DNA of 64,000 nucleotides from Glycomyces albidus (GTDB lineage: Bacteria; Actinomycetota; Actinomycetes; Mycobacteriales; Micromonosporaceae). Position numbers and translations under genes: made by a program. The stretch spans positions 42,720 to 106,719 of the forward strand of contig NZ_WIAO01000021.1 in assembly GCF_009451885.1 (NCBI RefSeq), given 5' to 3'. The notes beneath the pieces were generated by a model. The model searched no databases. It had not been told where the DNA came from and saw only the letters and a list, made by a program, of their open reading frames with translations. This document shows, one piece after another, positions 43,644 through 51,056 of this stretch; position 1 is the first letter of the stretch, and every line of letters begins with the position of its first letter.

Positions 43644-44299
43644 GCGGCGGAGCCGGGCTCGTCGGGGGCGCCGGGGTCGTTGTAAGGGGCAGCGTCGTTG
43701 AAGGAAGCAGGGTCGAGCAGGCGCAGGAAGTCGCGGAACGATGCGGGCATGTCGATGCTTTCGGGGTCGTGGAGCCACTGGTACTGGAGACCGTCCATGA
43801 TCGCGACCGCCAGCGGCGCGGCCTCCTCGGGGGTGAGCCCGGAAGGGAGCCGGTCACCCCACCGCTCGCGCAGGGTCGCGACCATCTCGCGGCGGACACG
43901 GCGGTAGCGCTCCCGGAAGTACGTCTCGGCCGGGTGGTCCTCGGTGACGGACTCGCCCAGGAGCGCCGAGAAGGTGCGGATGATCGCGGGCCGGTGCGCG
44001 TTGGCCTCGACCACGCCGACGGTCTGGGCCACGGTCATCGGGTCGCCGCCGGCGACCCGGTCGCCGCGGTCCCACTCGTCGCGCATGGTGAGCACCGCGA
44101 TCAGAAGGTCCTCTTTGGACGGAAAATAGTGGAGGAGCCCCTGCTGGGTCAGGCCGACCTTCTCGGCGACGGCGGCCAGGCTCGCGCCGCGGTAGCCGCG
44201 CTCGGCGATGACCTCCATCGCGGCCCGGACGATCTCCTCGCGGCGGGCCTGCCCGCGGGCGCCGTGGCGGACGCCGTGCGGTCTCGGCGGATTCGTCAT
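43640..44299 (-). CDS. TetR-family transcriptional regulator
   Basis: This 219-residue protein has an N-terminal helix-turn-helix (GARGQARREEIVRAAMEVIAE... LAAVAEKVGLTQQGLLHYFPSKEDLL, residues 13-65) and a C-terminal ligand-binding helical domain similar to the BetI-like group. It is divergent from a GH3 glycosidase gene and cotranscribed with RlmA. An inverted repeat in the intergenic region is the likely operator, so the glycosidase is its most likely target; the ligand is unknown. Confidence 0.93.
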   Translation of the reverse strand: MTNPPRPHGVRHGARGQARREEIVRAAMEVIAERGYRGASLAAVAEKVGLTQQGLLHYFPSKEDLLIAVLTMRDEWDRGDRVAGGDPMTVAQTVGVVEANAHRPAIIRTFSALLGESVTEDHPAETYFRERYRRVRREMVATLRERWGDRLPSGLTPEEAAPLAVAIMDGLQYQWLHDPESIDMPASFRDFLRLLDPASFNDAAPYNDPGAPDEPGSAA

Positions 44300-44365
44300 G
44301 GGGCGCCCCGATCTGCGCTCGGTCTCAATGGACCTCCAGCATAGATAATCACAATACGGCCACAG

Positions 44366-44389
44366 CCACTACCGGACGCTCGGTAGCGG
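44366..44389. promoter_or_regulatory. Operator candidate between TetR and GH3 genes
   Basis: CCACTACCG-GACGCT-CGGTAGCGG is a 9-bp inverted repeat with one mismatch and a 6-base centre. It lies 52 bases upstream of the GH3 start and 67 bases from the TetR start, a suitable position for repressing both. Confidence 0.5.
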
Positions 44390-44440
44390 TGGCAGACTCG
44401 GATCCGGCGCAGCGAAGCCCCGACAGAGAGGACCCCCGAC

Positions 44441-46927
44441 ATGAGCGACTGGACCGTCCCGGCCGACAGGCCCGACTACGACGACGCCGTTGAGGCGGCG
44501 CTCGCGAAGCTCGACCTCGAGACCAAGGCCGACCTCCTGGCCGGCATGGACATGTGGCGGACCGTCGCCGCCCCCGAAGCGGGCCTGCGGTCGATGACCG
44601 TCTCCGACGGCCCCATCGGCGTGCGCGGCCGCTTCTGGACCGCCGCCGACCCCTCCCTCGCCCTCCCGAGCCCGACCGCCCAGGCCGCCTCCTGGGACCC
44701 GGTCCTGGTGCGGCGCATCGGCAACCTGCTCGCGTCCGAGTCCCGCCGCAAGGACGTCGACGTCCTGCTCGCGCCCACCATCAACCTCCACCGGTCGCCC
44801 CTGGGCGGCCGCCACTTCGAGGCGTTCAGCGAGGACCCCTACCTGACCGGGCGCATCGCCGAGGCGTACGTCGCGGGCGTCCAGGAGCGCGGCGTCGGCA
44901 CCACCATGAAGCACTACGTGGCCAACGACGCCGAGACCGACCGGTTCACCGTCGACAACGTCATCGGCGAGCGCGCCCTGCGCGAGCTCTACCTCCGACC
45001 CTTCGAGATGGTCACCGCCGCGGTCAACCCGTGGGGCGTCATGACCGCCTACAACACCGTCAACGGCACCACCATGACCGCGCACCGGGAGCTCATGGAC
45101 GTCCTCCGCGAGGAGTTCGGCTTCGACGGGTTCAACGTCTCCGACTGGGGCGCCGCCCGCCACACCGTCGAGGACGTCGAAGCCGGCCTCGACCTGGCCA
45201 TGCCCGGACCCCTCACCGTCTTCGGCAAGCACCTCGTCGACGCCGTCCGCGAAGGCCGCACCACCGAGGCCGCCGTCGACGCGAACGTCCGCCGCATCCT
45301 CAAACTCGCCGCCCGCGTCGGCGCCCTCGAAGGCGTCGAGGCCGCGGTCGCCGGCCGCCAGGACGCGATCGACGACCCCGACGGGCTCCTCCGCGAGATC
45401 GCCCGCCGCTCCTTCGTCCTCGCCAAGAACGCCGCCCCCACCGGGAAGGACGGCACCGACGCGGCCCCCATCCTGCCGCTGCACGCCGACGCGATCCACC
45501 GGCTCGCCCTCATCGGCCCGGCCGCCAAAGAGGCCCGCATCCTCGGCGGCGGCTCCGCGACCGTGTTCCCGCCGCACGTCGTCTCCCCCCTCGACGGCCT
45601 CCGCGCCGCCCTGGGCGACCGCGTCCACTACGCCCAAGGCGTCGACCTGTTCGAGCAGATCCTGCCCGCGAAGCGCGGCTTCGACCTCACCGTGCGCCCG
45701 GTCCGGAACGACGGCACCGAACCCCCCGCCGAACCGCTCGCGAGCGGCGACGTCAAATGGATGGGCTACCTGCCCGGCGAGGTCGACCCCGACGACTTCC
45801 ACCACGCCGTCCTCGACGGCGTCTACACGGTGACCACCACCGGCGAACACGTCTTCGGCACCCGCGGCAACGGCCACCACAAGGTCCTCATCGACGGCGA
45901 CACCCGCTTCGAAGGCGACCACGTCTTCACCGGCGACGACCCGTTCGAGGCGTTCTTCGGCCCCGGCGTCGAGCGCTTCCGCATCCACCTGACCGCAGGA
46001 CAGCAGGTGCGCGTCCGCCACGAGTACACGCCGTTCGAGTTCCCGCCCGGATTCCCGCCCTCGGTCCTGTTCGGGCTCATGCACACCGAACCGCGCCCCG
46101 ACGAGGACACGCTCATCGAAGAGGCCGTCGCCGCCGCCCGCGACGCCGACATCGCCGTGGTCGTCGTCTCCACCACCGAACTCACCGAATCGGAGGGCTT
46201 CGACCGCCGCGACCTGCGCCTCCCCGGACGCCAGGACGAACTCGTCGCCGCCGTCGCCGCCGCCAACCCCAACACGGTCGTCGTCGTCAACACCGGCTCC
46301 CCGGTCGAGATGCCCTGGGCCGACGACGTCGCCGGCATCCTCCTCACCTGGTTCCCCGGCCAGGAGGGCGGCAGCGCCCTCGCCGAGGTCCTCCTCGGCG
46401 CCGAACCCGGCGGCCGCCTCACCACCACCTGGCCCAAGACCCTCGCCGACGCCCCCGTCACCCGGGTCGTCCCCACCGACGAAGGCGAACTCCACTACGA
46501 CGAAGGCGTCTTCATCGGCTACCGCGCCTGGCAGCACCGCGGGACCACCGAGCCGGCCTTCTGGTTCGGCCACGGCCTCTCCTACACCGACTGGGAGTAC
46601 GAGACCCTCACCGTCGACGGCGCCGAAGCCAAGGTCACCGTGAGGAACACGGGCACCCGGACGGGCCGCGAAGTCGTCCAGCTCTACCTGTCCCCCGACC
46701 CGGCCGCCGACGTCCCCGGCGGCATCGAACCGACCCGCCTCGCCGGCTTCGCCGCGATCGAGGCGGCCCCCGGCGAGACCGTCGAGGTCGCGATCCCGCT
46801 CGAGGAGCGCTCGTTCCAGTACTGGGACGAGGCGACGCACGCCTGGACCGCCGTCGGCGGCGTCTGGACGGCGAAGGCCGGCCGGAACGTGAACGACCTG
46901 CGGCTCGAAGCCGCCCTCAAGGCCTGA
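44441..46927 (+). CDS. GH3 family beta-glycosidase with PA14 domain
   Basis: This 828-residue protein is without a signal peptide, so it should act on imported or intracellular glycosides. The order is a GH3 N-terminal barrel with KHY at 157-159 and nucleophile D235 in FNVSDWG, a C-terminal alpha/beta sandwich, an inserted PA14-like domain (about 415-540, TGEHVFGTRGNGHHKVLIDG), and a fibronectin-like C-terminal domain. This layout matches beta-glucosidases with inserted PA14 such as the K. marxianus enzyme. Substrate is probably a beta-glucoside; xylosidase activity is not excluded. Monocistronic, with a terminator after. Confidence 0.95.
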   Translation: MSDWTVPADRPDYDDAVEAALAKLDLETKADLLAGMDMWRTVAAPEAGLRSMTVSDGPIGVRGRFWTAADPSLALPSPTAQAASWDPVLVRRIGNLLASESRRKDVDVLLAPTINLHRSPLGGRHFEAFSEDPYLTGRIAEAYVAGVQERGVGTTMKHYVANDAETDRFTVDNVIGERALRELYLRPFEMVTAAVNPWGVMTAYNTVNGTTMTAHRELMDVLREEFGFDGFNVSDWGAARHTVEDVEAGLDLAMPGPLTVFGKHLVDAVREGRTTEAAVDANVRRILKLAARVGALEGVEAAVAGRQDAIDDPDGLLREIARRSFVLAKNAAPTGKDGTDAAPILPLHADAIHRLALIGPAAKEARILGGGSATVFPPHVVSPLDGLRAALGDRVHYAQGVDLFEQILPAKRGFDLTVRPVRNDGTEPPAEPLASGDVKWMGYLPGEVDPDDFHHAVLDGVYTVTTTGEHVFGTRGNGHHKVLIDGDTRFEGDHVFTGDDPFEAFFGPGVERFRIHLTAGQQVRVRHEYTPFEFPPGFPPSVLFGLMHTEPRPDEDTLIEEAVAAARDADIAVVVVSTTELTESEGFDRRDLRLPGRQDELVAAVAAANPNTVVVVNTGSPVEMPWADDVAGILLTWFPGQEGGSALAEVLLGAEPGGRLTTTWPKTLADAPVTRVVPTDEGELHYDEGVFIGYRAWQHRGTTEPAFWFGHGLSYTDWEYETLTVDGAEAKVTVRNTGTRTGREVVQLYLSPDPAADVPGGIEPTRLAGFAAIEAAPGETVEVAIPLEERSFQYWDEATHAWTAVGGVWTAKAGRNVNDLRLEAALKA

Positions 46928-46939
46928 CCGAGGCACAGC

Positions 46940-46972
46940 GCGAGGGCCGAGACCTGGGGTCTCGGCCCTCGC
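46940..46972. terminator. Terminator after GH3 gene
   Basis: A 15-bp perfect stem (GCGAGGGCCGAGACC with its complement, loop TGG) lies between convergent genes. Confidence 0.85.
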
Positions 46973-46997
46973 ACGTGTCTTCATCGGTTCACGGAAT

Positions 46998-47330
46998 TCA
47001 GAAGCCGGGCGAATCCTCACGGATGGCGCGATCGCTGCGGGCCGGGGTGGTCACCCCCGCCGAGTCCCACGGCTCGGCCTTCGGCGGCTCGTCGGCGCTG
47101 GCCGTAAAGTTCTCGATGATCTCACCGAACTTCGTGTCCTTGATCTTGTCCTGCGCCGCGTTCACCGCCTTGTTGGCCTGCGAGCGGACCGACGTCGCGA
47201 CCTGCTGGACCCTGTCGTTGCCGGTGAACCGGCGCGTGTAGTCCACGATCTCCTCGTACCGCTCCCGGCCGGCCTTGGCCCCCAGGATGTACCCGACCGC
47301 GAACCCGGCTACGAGATACCACTTCCGCAT
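46998..47330 (-). CDS. YtxH-like membrane-anchored protein
   Basis: This 110-residue protein begins MRKWYLVAGFAVGYILGAKAG, a short transmembrane helix with the GxxxG-type YtxH signature. A basic Arg/Glu helix (RERYEEIVDYTRRF) and an extended helical region follow, with a disordered acidic tail. YtxH proteins are general membrane-associated proteins of unknown function, linked to stress in Bacillus. ATG has GGAGG 5 bases upstream. The 254 bases upstream to the tRNA hold no supported gene. Confidence 0.85.
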   Translation of the reverse strand: MRKWYLVAGFAVGYILGAKAGRERYEEIVDYTRRFTGNDRVQQVATSVRSQANKAVNAAQDKIKDTKFGEIIENFTASADEPPKAEPWDSAGVTTPARSDRAIREDSPGF

Positions 47331-47584
47331 ATTTGCCTCCCCCGGCCGACCCTCGGGCCGGACGCTGCTTCATCGACCTGTGCTCTGGAGTTCACTGTGC
47401 GTTGCCGCACACAGCGGCCATTCTGCCGCATCAAGGGGTGCCCCGCCGGTCCATGCGGGAAACGCGCCGCCGATTTCCACTCCCGCGGGGCCCACGCCAC
47501 ACCCACCCCGGTGGCACCCCGTCCCGCCGCTCCTGTACTCTCGTATCCGGTTCGCCGCACGGCAGAAGCCGAGCTAGAACCCCT

Positions 47585-47660
47585 TCCCCAATAGCTCAAT
47601 TGGCAGAGCAGCCGACTGTTAATCGGCAGGTTCTTGGTTCGAGTCCAAGTTGGGGAGCCA
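47585..47660 (+). tRNA. tRNA-Asn (GTT)
   Basis: A full cloverleaf: acceptor TCCCCAA with TTGGGGA, D-arm TAGCTCAATTGGCAGAGCA, anticodon loop CTGTTAA with anticodon GTT at 47618-47620, T-arm GGTTCGAGTCC, discriminator G and encoded CCA. A possible attachment-site tRNA, because accessory genes follow, but no 3' end repeat was found further on in this window. Confidence 0.97.
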
Positions 47661-47769
47661 CCTTGAGACAGTGGGACAGGCCCGGTCGGCGAAAGCCGTC
47701 CGGGTCCTTTCTTTCCCCGGCGCGTCGCCCCCTCTGATCCGAGTAGCGGCCGACTTGCGGGTGCGCGGA

Positions 47770-49215
47770 TCACTCCCATGCGGCCAAGACGTCCTCCGGC
47801 CCCCACACGAGGTCGGCGACCACGCCGTCTGCCACACCGGATCGACTGACCACCACCGTGCCGCTCTCATCTTCCGAAGCCCCGGGGACCGACCTCGCGG
47901 ACTTCCTGAGACTGTTCAGATCATGGCGGTCGAAGGGCGTGCCGAGCCATTTGATCGAGCCCGTATAGAAGATCTTCCTCGCCACGGGTCCGCGGTCTGC
48001 ACCGACGAGGTCCACCTCGGGATCGAAGCTTCGCGGCCACCAGCCGCCGACTTCGACCGCCTCCGGCCAAGGGAATTCATCCGAAGCGGACGCACGAGCG
48101 AGCGCTTCCCGCACCACCGGTTCGATCGCCCGACCGCGCCAGCTCTCCCATCGCCGCTTGATCATCTGGAGCGCATGCGCATGACGGTCGCGCTTCACTT
48201 CCTCATGGGCGCCGGCGAGCATCGCCAGGTACAACCGCAGGTACGAATCGGCGACGCGGTACAGCTTGCCGCCATTGCCGGGTCGGGTGGCGAGCGGCTG
48301 ATCGAATGCGATCGCGTGCTTGTCGTGGAGCCGGTTGAGAATCGGACCGAGCGAGCCCGACTTGATCGGCTCGTGGGGGCCCCGCCCCGCATGGGCGGCG
48401 ATGTTCCCGAAGGTCCGCTCACCGCTCCCGATCGCCGAGAACACCTTGCGGGTCTGGTCCGGTTGCGGGAACTCCGAGTCCAGCATCTGCTCACCGATGG
48501 TGAACAGCGGGCTCGTCGCTCTGCGGCACTGCTCGGCAAAGAAGTCCAGGGCGTTCGAACCGTCGCCCCAAGTTCTGCAGAGCGCAGGGAATCCGCCGGT
48601 GATCAGGTAGGCGTCGAGCGCGTCGACTCCGCCCAGGCCGGTGAGCTCCGCAGTGTCCGCGGGGTTCAACGGCTTGACCACCATCGGATCCGCACGCCCG
48701 TAGAACGGACGGTCATAACCGATGAACGCCTCCATCATGTGGATATCGCTGCCCACCAATAGCAGGAGCACCGGTTTGCGCTTGAGCAGCCGATCCCATG
48801 CCGTCTGCAGATAGCCTTCGAGGCGCGAATCCTGCTGGAACAACCATGGGATCTCGTCTATGACGACGACCGAGACCCGGTCCTCGGGCACGGCGAGCGC
48901 GAGCAGCTCGAACGCCTCCAGCCACGTTCGAGGTCCCGCGCTCGGCAGAGCAGCGGCCCCCGGAAGGTCTGAGGCCCGAAGCGCGGCCATGAACAGCTCA
49001 AGCGATTCGGCGGTTCCGACCCCTCTGCTTGCTTGGAAGTACAGCCTCGGCAGGGCCGCCTCGACGCAATACTGCTCGACCAGTCTCGACTTGCCCGCCT
49101 GCCGACGGCCCCGGATGGCGACGGCGGCGCCCTCGCCGTCACGTTCGACCAGTTCCTGCCGCCACCGCAGGTCTGCCATCTCCCGTTTGCGCCCTACGAA
49201 CGAAGCCTTGCGCAC
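47770..49215 (-). CDS. AAA ATPase with DUF234-like C-terminus
   Basis: This 481-residue protein is of the archaeal-type ATPase group (PF01637 with DUF234). Residues FVGRKREM open the protein; Walker A is GRRQAGKS at 36-43, and Walker B VVVIDEIPW at 116-124 (D120, E121). A winged-helix-like region follows (about 250-330, RKVFSAIGSGERTFGNIAAHAG). The C-terminal part (DPEVDLVGAD with DE-like acidic residues) resembles the nuclease-fold DUF234. Members are often accessory. GC is lower than in its neighbours. Three 16-bp iterons lie 38-85 bases upstream of the start. Function unproven. Confidence 0.8.
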   Translation of the reverse strand: MRKASFVGRKREMADLRWRQELVERDGEGAAVAIRGRRQAGKSRLVEQYCVEAALPRLYFQASRGVGTAESLELFMAALRASDLPGAAALPSAGPRTWLEAFELLALAVPEDRVSVVVIDEIPWLFQQDSRLEGYLQTAWDRLLKRKPVLLLLVGSDIHMMEAFIGYDRPFYGRADPMVVKPLNPADTAELTGLGGVDALDAYLITGGFPALCRTWGDGSNALDFFAEQCRRATSPLFTIGEQMLDSEFPQPDQTRKVFSAIGSGERTFGNIAAHAGRGPHEPIKSGSLGPILNRLHDKHAIAFDQPLATRPGNGGKLYRVADSYLRLYLAMLAGAHEEVKRDRHAHALQMIKRRWESWRGRAIEPVVREALARASASDEFPWPEAVEVGGWWPRSFDPEVDLVGADRGPVARKIFYTGSIKWLGTPFDRHDLNSLRKSARSVPGASEDESGTVVVSRSGVADGVVADLVWGPEDVLAAWE

Positions 49216-49252
49216 GACCGCCTCCGACCGGTTTCGACCTGACTCAGATGCT

Positions 49253-49300
49253 CTCTAAGTTAGCATGGCTCTAAGTCAGCAATCCTCTAAGTCAAGGCGG
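49253..49300 (-). repeat. Three 16-bp iterons (CTCTAAGTyAG)
   Basis: CTCTAAGT is repeated at 49253, 49269 and 49285 with an exact 16-bp period; the units read CTCTAAGTTAGC, CTCTAAGTCAGC and CTCTAAGTCAAG. On the minus strand the first unit includes TTGACT, a good -35. This is 38 bases upstream of the ATPase start. It is probably an operator or a multi-site recognition sequence, perhaps for the ATPase itself. Confidence 0.75.
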
Positions 49301-49388
49301 GCCATGGCCGCTGTCTATGGGCCGGCGGACCCGGCGGCCAAGGCAGTTGCCGCAGTGTCACCGGCATCGGGCGGGAAGTCGGCCGCGC

Positions 49389-50684
49389 TCATTCTCGTGC
49401 TCGGGCCCGCCAGTTGCGGGCGCCTCGGAAGACCCATGAGATCGCGCCGAGCATCGCCGTGCCCAGGCCTGACGTCAGGAGGCTCTGGCGGAAGGTGACG
49501 CCGTCGCCGACGAGTCGGTCGCGGAGGCCGGCGTCGGACGTGTCGATCGTCAGGGCCACGACCGCGCCGATGACGCCGAGCGTCGAGATCAGCGGGGCAC
49601 GGTTCACGAGGAAGTCGACCACGCTCAGGAGCCAGTTCGTGAGTCGCATGCCCTCGCGGCGCAGGCCCCGCGGCGGGAGCGCGCCCCGCCAGGCCGCGAT
49701 GGCGACGACGACCTGGCCGGTGAGCCAGACGTGCCGGTGGGCGCCGTCGTCCCACAGCGCCCAGGAGCCGCGGACCAGGTTCGGGCCCGAGACCGTCTGG
49801 TCGGTGTTGAGCAGGAAGTCGACGGCGCGCAGGCAGGCCGTCCGGGACCGGTGGTCCTCGAGCCGCGCGAGGGCGAGCAGGCACCAGGCGGTGCCGCTGT
49901 TGGCGCACTTGTTGGTCACCTGGAGGGCCGTGCGGTCGTAGGCGGTGTGCCATTCGTCGAGGCTGTTCGGCCAGCGTCCGCTGTCGCGCTGCTGGTCGAC
50001 CACGTATTCGACCGCGAGCTGGAACGCCTCGGCCGGGACGCGGGCGGCCTGGAACGCGACCAGGACCTGCGCGGTGGTGGCCGGGTTGGGGCGGGCGGCG
50101 CTGGTGACGCCCCAGCCGTGGCTCGCGTTGTCCTGGCAGCGAAGGAGGTAGGACACGATCTTGTCCTGGAGGTCGTCGCGGTGCCGCCACAGGGCGAAGG
50201 CCCACAGCGTCAGCGCCGACGGCATCGTGCGCGGCAGCTCGCCCGAGGGCGTGGAGGCGACCGAGCCGTCGCCGGTGTCGACGCAGGTCTCGAGGTAGGC
50301 CAGGCCGCGGTCGATCTCGCGGCTCCTGGTGCCGGGGGCGATCTCGTAGAGGGCGATGAGCGCCCACGCGGTCGGTTCCGCCCCGGCGAACGCGAACTCG
50401 CCGCTGCTGAACGAGCCGTCCTTGTTCTGCTGGGTGGTGATCCAGCGCTTCGTCGCCCCGAGGTCGACGTCGTCGAGGACCGCGGCGATCTGCCGCCCGC
50501 ATCGGCGGAGGGCGGCGACCGCGCAGACCGCGTCGACGGTCCCTCCCCACAGGGACGCTTCGTCGCCGCCGGCCGACACCGGCCATATCTGCCGGCCGGC
50601 GATCCGATGCCGCAGCAGCCATGCCGCGGCGAGGGACAGGCGCTCGTTCAGTTCGCTCTCGGTGGGCCATCGCCTTCTGGGCAT
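49389..50684 (-). CDS. Squalene-cyclase/prenyltransferase-fold protein with C-terminal TM
   Basis: This 431-residue protein shows repeated alpha-alpha hairpins of the prenyltransferase/squalene-hopene cyclase fold, seen as QQNKDGSFSSGEFAFAGAEPTAWALIAL, DNASHGWGVTSAARPNPATTAQVLVAF and NKCANSGTAWCLLALARL. It lacks the DxDD cyclase motif, so an ordinary terpene cyclase role is unlikely. About 1-2 hydrophobic helices lie near residues 356-412. ATG at 50684 has GGAGG upstream. It lies upstream of the ATPase gene on the same strand, with 173 bases and the iterons between. Function unknown. Confidence 0.7.
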   Translation of the reverse strand: MPRRRWPTESELNERLSLAAAWLLRHRIAGRQIWPVSAGGDEASLWGGTVDAVCAVAALRRCGRQIAAVLDDVDLGATKRWITTQQNKDGSFSSGEFAFAGAEPTAWALIALYEIAPGTRSREIDRGLAYLETCVDTGDGSVASTPSGELPRTMPSALTLWAFALWRHRDDLQDKIVSYLLRCQDNASHGWGVTSAARPNPATTAQVLVAFQAARVPAEAFQLAVEYVVDQQRDSGRWPNSLDEWHTAYDRTALQVTNKCANSGTAWCLLALARLEDHRSRTACLRAVDFLLNTDQTVSGPNLVRGSWALWDDGAHRHVWLTGQVVVAIAAWRGALPPRGLRREGMRLTNWLLSVVDFLVNRAPLISTLGVIGAVVALTIDTSDAGLRDRLVGDGVTFRQSLLTSGLGTAMLGAISWVFRGARNWRARARE

Positions 50685-51056
50685 CGTGCACCTCCACGGA
50701 ATAGGCGGAAGCGCCACTGCGAATCGGGGTGACCAAGGCGCACTTCTGCCATCGAATTCGTTCTCTCAGTGCGCCATTGCACTTGTAACGTCCAGACTTC
50801 GAATGATGGCAGAGCTGCGGCCCGCCGCATTGATGAGGATCGACTAACTTCGATTCGGTTAGCATCAGTGAACTGCGCTTTCGCACAAAATGCCGCTGCA
50901 ATCGGTTCCGCTTGCGCCCCTTGGCGTCTCGGCTCGCGAATTGTGTTCTCCGGGTCGGCGCCGCGCACGCCGTTCGCGCACCGCACCGCGAATACGGCGA
51001 TGCCGAGTCGGATAATTGACAGGCCGCCGGTTCGATCGGCCGCCCGTGCTCCGGAA
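50685..51056. other. Intergenic region upstream of cyclase-fold gene
   Basis: No gene is supported in 372 bases; several short frames exist but lack ribosome-binding sites and family features. The region is AT-richer than its surroundings. It contains the inverted repeat CTAAC-N9-GTTAG (50844-50862), whose left arm CTAACTTCGA partly resembles the iteron core on its minus-strand reading (CTAACTTAGA). It probably carries the promoter of the cyclase-fold gene. Confidence 0.4.

Noticed and set aside
50648..50986. Small frame upstream of the cyclase-fold gene
   Set aside because: No ribosome-binding site, no recognisable domain and it overlaps the probable promoter and the real gene start.
47585..51056. 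Prophage or integrative element at tRNA-Asn
   Set aside because: No integrase, no structural genes and no repeated tRNA 3' end were found; only accessory-type genes are supported.
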